Part shown: positions 58,029 through 64,000 of the stretch, piece after piece
How positions within the stretch are numbered: position 1 is the first letter of the stretch
How the letters are laid out: each line of letters begins with the position of its first letter
NCBI RefSeq assembly: GCF_000739715.2
Contig: NZ_BBJC02000002.1
Span: 212,731 to 276,730 of the forward strand
Reading direction: 5' to 3'
DNA from: Falsirhodobacter sp. alg1
GTDB lineage: Bacteria; Pseudomonadota; Alphaproteobacteria; Rhodobacterales; Rhodobacteraceae
Length of the DNA: 64,000 bases
Position numbers and translations under genes: made by a program
Notes under the pieces: generated by a model
What the model was told of the DNA's origin: nothing
Databases searched by the model: none
What the model saw: only the letters and a program-made list of their open reading frames with translations

Positions 58029-58161
58029 GGGCAGCGGTTTGGCGCGCTCGATGGCAAATAGCAAGCAACGAACATTCGCGGATTTTACGTAACACGCGAA
58101 AGCAACGTCCAAGAAAGCCCGGACTATTACCTCAATTACCACGAAAACTGCGAGGGGGGAT

Positions 58162-58207
58162 ATATGACGAAAACCATATAACCGAAAAACGGAAATTCTC
58201 GTCATAT
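58162..58207. repeat. Inverted repeat next to tRNA-Pro
   Basis: Perfect 9-bp arms ATATGACGA (58162-58170) / TCGTCATAT (58199-58207) around a 28-base spacer that itself has a small CCG...CGG hairpin. The right arm ends six bases from the tRNA 3' end. Could be a 3' processing or termination structure; no integrase gene is near. Confidence 0.5.
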
Positions 58208-58213
58208 GGAAAG

Positions 58214-58290
58214 TGGTCGGGGCGATAGGATTCGAACCTACGACCTACGGTACCCAAAACCGTCGCGCTACCAGGCTGCGCTACGCCCCG
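58214..58290 (-). tRNA. tRNA-Pro (anticodon UGG)
   Basis: 77-nt cloverleaf on the minus strand: acceptor CGGGGCG pairs with CGCCCCG, D-arm has AGCGCAGCCTGGTAGCGC, anticodon loop TTTTGGG reads TGG, T-arm GTAGG-TTCGAAT-CCTAT, discriminator A and encoded CCA at 58216-58214. Confidence 0.97.
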
Positions 58291-58332
58291 AACTCGCGCT
58301 TCCTACATCGCCGCTTCGCCAAAGGAAAGATC

Positions 58333-58797
58333 TTATTCGCACGGCCATGCCGCATTTTTTTCCGGCACAGACGGGTGACGCATCACAGAACCGGGCGTGA
58401 TGCCCAAGCGGGCCGCCAAACCACCGTTAATTTCAACGACACTCAGAATGTTATCGCCGCCCGGAATGGCCGTCTCGTCATGCGGAACTGCATTGGCATG
58501 AACGGTTTTCACAACGCCGGCCTGATCCATGAAAATCATGTCCAGCGGAATAAGCGTGTTCTTCATCCAGAAACTGGCAGCTTGGGGGTGTTCGTACACA
58601 AAAAGCATCCCCGACGACGATGGCAGCGATTCGCGGTTCATCAGCCCTCGCGCCCGTTCGGCGGCATCATCCGCCACCTCCACCGTGAACCGGACGGTTC
58701 CAGAGGGTGTCCGGAATTCCACCTGATCCGCTCGGCAGGCCGCATGGCCGAATGTCGGAATGAACGCCAGAAGTGTCAGACAAACTGCAAATCGCAT
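58333..58797 (-). CDS. DUF192-family secreted protein
   Basis: 154-aa exported protein: signal peptide FAVCLTLLAFIPTFGHA, then a DUF192 domain with VEVADDAAERARGLMNRESLP, GMLFVY, SFWMKNTLIPLDMIFMD and ILSVVEINGGLAARLGI. The family is widespread and uncharacterised. Start at 58797. Sits just past tRNA-Pro on the same strand. Confidence 0.9.
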   Translation of the reverse strand: MRFAVCLTLLAFIPTFGHAACRADQVEFRTPSGTVRFTVEVADDAAERARGLMNRESLPSSSGMLFVYEHPQAASFWMKNTLIPLDMIFMDQAGVVKTVHANAVPHDETAIPGGDNILSVVEINGGLAARLGITPGSVMRHPSVPEKNAAWPCE

Positions 58798-58932
58798 AAA
58801 GATTCCTGTCCTGAATACGCACGCTGCGCCACCATATACCTGCGCGCAAAATATGCGATCAGCTTTTTGGATCAGATGTTTGCCCCGGCCTGTACAAGAT
58901 CGGGGCAAGCAGGCGTGAGGCGGGCGAACCGC

Positions 58933-59538
58933 TCAGGGGTTCAACCTCTGGACAACCCAATCCGCGCCCACCCCGTCGCGCTGCCAGCGAAAGCGGTCGT
59001 GCAGCCGGAACGCTCCATCTGCCCAGAACTCGATCTGGCTGGGCGTGATACGAAAACCGCCCCAGAACGGCGGGCGCGCGGGGTTTGCCCCCTGCCGCGC
59101 GGTTACCTTTGCCACATCAGCCATCAATGCGGTCCGGCTTTCCAGCGGCCCGCTCTGGCGTGAGGCCCAGGCACCCAACCGGCTCTGAAGCGAGCGGGAC
59201 GCATAATAGGCATCCGCCTGTGCCCCCTCTTCCCGCGCGACCGTTCCACGAACCCGAATCTGGCGACGCAGGGATTTCCAGTGCATCACAAAGGCCGCCT
59301 GCCCATTAGCCGCCAGCTGCTGCCCCTTGGCGCTGTCATAATTGGTATAGAAAACAAAGGCGTTATCTTCGATCTCTTTCAACAGGACCATGCGCACGTC
59401 CGGCAGCCCGTCGGCATCGGAGGTGGCCAGCGCAATGGCGTTCGGATCGTTCGGCTCCGTCACGACGGCCTCGGCCAGCCATTCCCGGGCAAGCGCGAAA
59501 GGATCGTCTCCGGCAAATATTCCCTTACGTCGTTCCAT
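58933..59538 (-). CDS. pdxH: Pyridoxamine 5'-phosphate oxidase
   Basis: FMN enzyme that makes pyridoxal 5'-phosphate from pyridoxine/pyridoxamine phosphate. 201 aa. FMN/PLP motifs: [43 protein letters not shown] and the C-terminal [20 protein letters not shown]...VVQRLNP. Diverges from fabI. Confidence 0.96.
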   Translation of the reverse strand: MERRKGIFAGDDPFALAREWLAEAVVTEPNDPNAIALATSDADGLPDVRMVLLKEIEDNAFVFYTNYDSAKGQQLAANGQAAFVMHWKSLRRQIRVRGTVAREEGAQADAYYASRSLQSRLGAWASRQSGPLESRTALMADVAKVTARQGANPARPPFWGGFRITPSQIEFWADGAFRLHDRFRWQRDGVGADWVVQRLNP

Positions 59539-59673
59539 GCCGAATCCCTTGTATCCGTGGCCTTTTGGCCAGACCTAGGCGGCGTGGGCGAAAACGCAAG
59601 TGCTCTGACTTGTGGCGCATGAAACTATGGCTTAAACCCGCTTAATAAAGAATAATGTGACGAGGGAAGCCGG

Positions 59674-60486
59674 ATGAACGGACTGCTGGCTGGCAAACGC
59701 GGCCTGATTATGGGCCTTGCGAACGATAAATCCATCGCTTGGGGTATTGCCAAAGCCTGTGCCGAACAGGGCGCCGAGCTGGCATTCTCCTACCAGGGCG
59801 AGGCGCTGAAGAAACGCGTCCAGCCTCTTCTGGCAACGATCGGCAGCGACATCATGGTCGAATGCGACGTCTCCAGCGAAGAGTCGATGGATACCCTGTT
59901 TGCGACCCTGGCCGAAAAATGGGGCAAGCTGGATTTTGTGGTCCATGCCATCGGCTTCTCGGACAAGAACGAACTTCGCGGGCGCTATGTGGATACATCG
60001 GCCGCCAACTTCCGCATGACGATGGATATTTCCGTCTACAGCTTCACCGCCATTTCGCGTCGCGCCTCCGCGATGATGAACAAGGGCGGCAGCCTGCTGA
60101 CCCTGACCTATTACGGCGCGGAAAAGGTCATGCCGCATTACAACGTGATGGGCATTGCCAAATCCGCCCTGGAAACATCGGTCAAATATCTGGCCGAGGA
60201 TCTGGGCAAGGATGATATCCGCGTCAACTCGATCTCGGCTGGTCCGATCAAGACGCTGGCCGCTTCGGGCATCGGTGACTTCCGCTATATCATGAAGTGG
60301 AACGAGTTGAATTCGCCCCTTCGCCGCAATGTCACGCAGGAAGAGGTCGGCAAATCCGCCCTCTACCTGCTGTCGGATCTGGCATCGGGCGTAACCGGGG
60401 AATGCCTGCACGTGGACGCAGGATATCATGTCGTCGGCATGAAGGCTGTTGACGCCCCCGATATCGAAACCGCCCGGAAAGAGTGA
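59674..60486 (+). CDS. fabI: Enoyl-[acyl-carrier-protein] reductase FabI
   Basis: NADH-dependent last reductive step of each fatty-acid elongation cycle; triclosan target. 270 aa, SDR fold. Start block LLAGKRGLIMGLANDKSIAWGIA, the FabI-type Tyr/Lys pair in YYGAEKVMPHYNVMGIAKSAL, and SAGPIKTLAASGI. GAGGGAAG precedes the ATG. Confidence 0.97.
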   Translation: MNGLLAGKRGLIMGLANDKSIAWGIAKACAEQGAELAFSYQGEALKKRVQPLLATIGSDIMVECDVSSEESMDTLFATLAEKWGKLDFVVHAIGFSDKNELRGRYVDTSAANFRMTMDISVYSFTAISRRASAMMNKGGSLLTLTYYGAEKVMPHYNVMGIAKSALETSVKYLAEDLGKDDIRVNSISAGPIKTLAASGIGDFRYIMKWNELNSPLRRNVTQEEVGKSALYLLSDLASGVTGECLHVDAGYHVVGMKAVDAPDIETARKE

Positions 60487-60514
60487 TCTTCTTGGCCTGC
60501 CCCGAGATCAGATC

Positions 60515-61123
60515 ATGACGCTTGCGGCATTTGTTGCCGTGGTGATGGTCCATCTCGCGGCGGCCATCAGCCCCGGGCCCGCAGTGCTGATGGCGGCGCG
60601 CACGGGGGCGCTTGAAGGCTGGCGCACAGGCGCGATCCTTGCCGTCGGGTTGGGGCTGGGCGCGGTTTTCTGGGCAGCCGCGGCCCTGTTCGGCCTGTCG
60701 GTTTTGTTCAATTCCGCACCGGCGCTGCTGAGTGTGTTCAAGATTCTGGGCGGGGCCTTCCTGCTCCATACAGCCTGGAAGATGTGGAAACATGCCAGCG
60801 ATCCGCTGGTGCTGGATGCCCGCCCGCCGCGCGGGGCCTGGTCTGCGCTGCGTCTTGGGGTGGCGACCCAGCTGGCCAACCCCAAACCTGCCATTTTCTT
60901 CGGGGCCGTGTTTCTGGGGCTTGTGCCGCCGGAAACGCCGCCACCGGTTTTTGCGGCGCTTCTTCTGGCCGTTTTCGTGAATGAAGCCGTCTGGAATATC
61001 TTCGTGACACGCGTCTTTTCGCTTGATCACCCGCGCCGCATCTATATTCGCCTCAAATCCACGTTGGACCGTGTGTTCGGAGGGCTGTTCGCCCTGCTGG
61101 GCATACGTGTCATCCTAACCTAG
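60515..61123 (+). CDS. LysE/RhtB-family exporter
   Basis: Inner-membrane amino-acid exporter of 202 aa with about six hydrophobic segments. Family pattern near the start: HLAAAISPGPAVLMAARTGALEGWRTGA, and TQLANPKPAIFFGAVF in the middle. Substrate unknown. Start at 60515; earlier frame not membrane-like. Follows fabI by 28 bases, so it may be cotranscribed. Confidence 0.88.
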   Translation: MTLAAFVAVVMVHLAAAISPGPAVLMAARTGALEGWRTGAILAVGLGLGAVFWAAAALFGLSVLFNSAPALLSVFKILGGAFLLHTAWKMWKHASDPLVLDARPPRGAWSALRLGVATQLANPKPAIFFGAVFLGLVPPETPPPVFAALLLAVFVNEAVWNIFVTRVFSLDHPRRIYIRLKSTLDRVFGGLFALLGIRVILT

Positions 61124-61132
61124 GACAGTCAT

Positions 61133-61642
61133 ATGTCACCCTCCGATCGCTTGCCCCATGAAAAAGGTTTCCACATCAGCTGGGACCAGATGCACCGTGA
61201 TTCCCGCGCATTGGCGTGGCGTCTGGACGGACACGGCCCCGACGGCGGTTCGTGGAAGGCCGTCGTCGGCATCACCCGTGGCGGCCTTGTCCCTGCGATG
61301 ATCGTTGCCCGTGAGCTGGATCTGCGTGTCGTCGATACCATCGGCATCCGCAGCTATTCCAAGCAATCCCAAGGCGAGATCCAGGTCATCAAATCCCCAC
61401 AGGCCGAACTGATGGGCGATGGCGAAGGCATCCTGATCGTGGATGATCTGGTCGACAGCGGCAAAACCCTGGAAGTCGTGCGCAAGATGTATCCCCGCGC
61501 CCATTTCGCGACCGTATACGCCAAGCCCTCCGGTCGCCCGCAGGTGGATACTTTCATCACCGAGGTCAGCCAGGACACGTGGATCTTCTTCCCCTGGGAC
61601 ATGGCCCTGCAATACGTTCAACCTTATCGCGGAACCGACTGA
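61133..61642 (+). CDS. gpt: Xanthine phosphoribosyltransferase
   Basis: Purine salvage enzyme (xanthine/guanine to XMP/GMP), 169 aa. PRPP motif [13 protein letters not shown], the purine-binding WIFFPWDM near the C-terminus and [14 protein letters not shown] match Gpt-type PRTases. Its stop overlaps the start of the aminotransferase (TGATG). Confidence 0.93.
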   Translation: MSPSDRLPHEKGFHISWDQMHRDSRALAWRLDGHGPDGGSWKAVVGITRGGLVPAMIVARELDLRVVDTIGIRSYSKQSQGEIQVIKSPQAELMGDGEGILIVDDLVDSGKTLEVVRKMYPRAHFATVYAKPSGRPQVDTFITEVSQDTWIFFPWDMALQYVQPYRGTD

Positions 61643-62826
61643 TGGCCCATTGGAACCCTGCGCTTACCGCCACATCCGCGCCCCCGATCATGGAGGCGCG
61701 ACGCTGGCTTGACGGCGTGGCGTTCCCGCCCGACCGGCCATTGCTGAATGTCAGCCAGGCGGCCCCGGTCGACCCGCCCCCCCTCGCCCTGCGAGAGGCA
61801 CTGGCCGATGCCGCGCTGAACACCCCCGAGGCGCATCTGTACGGGCCGGTTCTGGGCAACGAAAACCTGCGGGCCGAACTTGCCGCACAATGGAGCGTTG
61901 CCTATGGCGCTCCGATCGCGCCCGGGAATGTGGCCATTACCCAAGGATGCAACCAGGCATTCACGGCCGCCATCGCCTCCCTCGCGCAATCGGGGGATGA
62001 GGTGATCCTGCCGACCCCATGGTATTTCAACCATGCGATGTGGCTCAACATGAATTCGATCCGCCCTGTGCCCTTGCCCACAGGCCCCGATCTGCTGCCG
62101 GACCCCGAACTGGCGCAAACCCTGATTACAGACCGCACCCGTGCCATAGTGCTGGTCAGCCCCAACAATCCGGGTGGCGTGGAATATCCGGCCACCCTGA
62201 TCGAGCGCTTCCGTGACCTTGCCCGCAGCAAGGGCATCGCCCTCATCGTGGATGAAACCTACCGCGATTTCGATTCGCGTGATGGTGCCCCCCATCCGCT
62301 TTTCCAGGATCCGGACTGGGCGGATACCTTCATCCACCTCTATTCCTTCTCCAAGGTCTTCCGCCTGACAGGCCACCGCGTAGGGGCCATCGTCGCAGGC
62401 GCCGCCCGCATGGTGGAGATAGAGAAGTTCCTTGATTGCGTATCCATCAGCGCCTCGCAGATGGGACAAATCGGCGCGCTTTGGGGGCTCCGGAATCTGG
62501 GCGACTGGGTCGCGTCGGAACGGGCCGAAATCCTTGCCCGCCGTGCCGCCATGGTAGAAGGATTGCAGTCCCTGCCGGGTTGGAAAATGCTGGGCTGCGG
62601 GGCCTATTTTACCTATGTGCAACACCCTCAGGGCATGTCCTCCCCGGCATTCTGCCAGCATCTTGTCCAGACCGCAGGCATCCTGATGCTTCCCGGAACC
62701 ATGTTCCATCCGCCCGGACAGGGGGACGGAACGGCCCGCATCGCCTTTGCGAATATCGACATGGCGGGGATCAACACCCTGTTCACACGATTGCACGCGC
62801 TTGCCCCATCTGCGCCAAAGCCGTAG
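61642..62826 (+). CDS. Class I/II PLP-dependent aminotransferase
   Basis: 394-aa fold-type I aminotransferase. Substrate loop NVSQAAPVDPPPLALREAL, GCNQAFTAAIASLAQSGDEV, VLVSPNNPGGVEYP, VDETYRDF and the PLP lysine in YSFSKVFRLTGHRVGAI. Family resembles aspartate/kynurenine-type aminotransferases. Start 61642 overlaps the gpt stop; coupling with gpt is by position only. Confidence 0.88.
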   Translation: MAHWNPALTATSAPPIMEARRWLDGVAFPPDRPLLNVSQAAPVDPPPLALREALADAALNTPEAHLYGPVLGNENLRAELAAQWSVAYGAPIAPGNVAITQGCNQAFTAAIASLAQSGDEVILPTPWYFNHAMWLNMNSIRPVPLPTGPDLLPDPELAQTLITDRTRAIVLVSPNNPGGVEYPATLIERFRDLARSKGIALIVDETYRDFDSRDGAPHPLFQDPDWADTFIHLYSFSKVFRLTGHRVGAIVAGAARMVEIEKFLDCVSISASQMGQIGALWGLRNLGDWVASERAEILARRAAMVEGLQSLPGWKMLGCGAYFTYVQHPQGMSSPAFCQHLVQTAGILMLPGTMFHPPGQGDGTARIAFANIDMAGINTLFTRLHALAPSAPKP

Positions 62827-62860
62827 GAAGGCGCGGAACATTCCATAAAGGGGCTGGGGT

Positions 62861-64000
62861 ATGGCTAGGGACAAATCACGCGGCAGCAAGATCATGTCGG
62901 GCATTGTCTGGGTGCTGGTCGGCATGCTTGTCCTGGGCCTGGGCGGCTTCGGTGTCACGAACTTCGGCACCACCAGCACCTCCATCGCCTCGGTCGGGGA
63001 TGAGGAGATCAGCTCCGATACCTACTTCAATGCACTGCAGCAAAGCATCCAGTCCATTTCGCAACAGGCCGGTCAGGCGATCACCATCGCCGAGGCCCAA
63101 CAGTTCGGCCTTGATGCGCAAGTTCGCCAGCAATTGATCTCGGCCGCGGCCATGAAGTCCGAGGCTGATGATATCGGTCTGTCGGTGGGCAATGCTGCCG
63201 TGGCGGATGAATTGCGCCAGAATTCCAATTTCTTCGGCCCGACAGGCGCGTTCGATCGCAACACCTATGAACTGGTTCTGCGCCAGAACAACCTGACCCC
63301 CGCGGAATACGAGCGTGAATTGCGTGACGGCATTGCCCGGTCGCTGCTGGTCGGTGCGGTTTCCGGCGGGTTCGTGGCCCCTGCCGCCGTAACGGATACG
63401 CTGTACAACTATGTTGCCGAACGTCGTGCCGTCTCGGTCCTGCAGGTTACGCCCGACAGCCTTCAGACACCAATCGCTGAACCTGACGAAGACATGCTGC
63501 GCGCCTATTATGACGCGCATATCGATCAGTTCCAGACGCCGGAAACCCGCACGATCACCTATGCAGCCCTGCTGCCGGAGGCTGTCGCCCCCACCCTGCC
63601 GATTGCCGAGGATGATCTGCGCGAGATCTACCAGAGCCGGAGCAGCGAGTTCAACCAGCCGGAGCGTCGCCTTGTTGAACGCCTTGTCTTTCCCGACCCC
63701 GAAACGGCACAGGCCGCCAAGGACCGGATCGATGCCGGTGCCAGCTTTGAGGATATTGTAGCAGAGCGCGGGCTGGAAATTGCCGACACCGATCTTGGCG
63801 ATGTGGCAAAGGCCGATTTGGGTGAGGCCGGCGATGCCGTCTTTGCCATGACGGAACCGGGCGTCACCGGTCCCTTCACCTCGAATTTCGGTCCAGCCCT
63901 GTTCCGGATGAATGGCGTCCTTTCGGCGCATGAGGTGCCGTTTGAGGATGTGCGTGACGATCTGGCACAGGAATACCAAGCGGATGCCGCCCGTCAGGCC
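62861..64000 (+). CDS. PpiD/SurA-type periplasmic peptidyl-prolyl isomerase, 3' end outside window
   Basis: Open through the right edge: 380 codons visible, family length ~610-630. N-terminal membrane anchor (residues ~12-34: MSGIVWVLVGMLVLGLGGFGVTNFG split by glycine), then a SurA_N-like helical domain (SVGDEEISSDTYFNALQQSI, FGLDAQVRQQLISAAAM, DELRQNSNFFGPTGAFDRNTYE) and, from about residue 235, the beginning of the parvulin/PPIC region (TPETRTITYAALL). Anchored chaperone for outer-membrane protein folding. Start 62861, GGGG-rich ribosome site. Confidence 0.9.
   Translation, partial: MARDKSRGSKIMSGIVWVLVGMLVLGLGGFGVTNFGTTSTSIASVGDEEISSDTYFNALQQSIQSISQQAGQAITIAEAQQFGLDAQVRQQLISAAAMKSEADDIGLSVGNAAVADELRQNSNFFGPTGAFDRNTYELVLRQNNLTPAEYERELRDGIARSLLVGAVSGGFVAPAAVTDTLYNYVAERRAVSVLQVTPDSLQTPIAEPDEDMLRAYYDAHIDQFQTPETRTITYAALLPEAVAPTLPIAEDDLREIYQSRSSEFNQPERRLVERLVFPDPETAQAAKDRIDAGASFEDIVAERGLEIADTDLGDVAKADLGEAGDAVFAMTEPGVTGPFTSNFGPALFRMNGVLSAHEVPFEDVRDDLAQEYQADAARQA

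Overview
The window looks like part of the chromosome of an alphaproteobacterium of the Rhodobacteraceae type. The evidence is a GC content of roughly 60 percent, a magnesium-type HemB, a dnaG-rpoD order with an alphaproteobacterial primary sigma factor, an ETC complex I (NDUFS4-like) subunit gene, the small membrane protein usually labelled 'component of SufBCD complex' in Rhodobacterales, and a DUF2948 gene. An alginate lyase and an NhaA antiporter fit a marine or salt-exposed, algae-associated lifestyle, but that is inference. I cannot name the genus. I see no insertion sequence, prophage, integrase, CRISPR array or rRNA operon.

Layout. 1-5.3 kb: the end of psuG, an orphan YejA-type solute-binding protein, a CsbD-like protein, a FrnE-type thioredoxin-fold enzyme and a Bcr/CflA exporter. 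5.3-17 kb: housekeeping genes (mfd, hemB, a penicillin-acylase-like Ntn hydrolase, folA-thyA, gloA, ribD-nrdR). 17-23 kb: dnaG-rpoD with a small secreted protein translationally coupled to rpoD, then glutamate dehydrogenase. 23-30.5 kb: a glycosyltransferase, a SleB-like lipoprotein, a membrane-anchored thermonuclease, marC, an NDUFS4-like gene, uvrB, a 45-codon entericidin-like lipoprotein and a succinate-semialdehyde-type dehydrogenase.

30.7-36.5 kb is the most interesting stretch. Seven tightly packed genes encode a reductase-only RibD homologue, a methyltransferase, a GT4 glycosyltransferase, a 6-pyruvoyltetrahydropterin-synthase-like protein that has lost catalytic residues, an MDR dehydrogenase, a GTP cyclohydrolase II carrying a degenerate RibB-like N-terminal domain, and a CDP-alcohol phosphatidyltransferase. 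True ribD lies 15 kb away, so this set looks dedicated to a separate GTP-derived, glycosylated, methylated and possibly lipid-linked product. I know of no described pathway with this composition.

36.5-44.5 kb: nhaA with a structured leader, a BASS transporter, a dihydrolipoyl-dehydrogenase-like flavoprotein, a paired membrane protein and ClpP-fold periplasmic protein, a DmpD-like serine hydrolase and small acidic or HNH proteins. 44.9-50.7 kb: a sugar-acid catabolic island (arabonate-type dehydratase, RraA-like protein, ketoglutarate-semialdehyde dehydrogenase, a 2-hydroxyacid dehydrogenase) with a divergent GntR/FCD regulator next to an 18-bp perfect palindrome. 51-58.3 kb: small proteins, murA, tRNA-Thr, a secreted PL7 alginate lyase with a cupin neighbour, a second thermonuclease paralogue and tRNA-Pro. 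58.3-64 kb: a DUF192 protein, pdxH, fabI, a LysE exporter, gpt, an aminotransferase and the start of a PpiD-like chaperone cut by the window edge.
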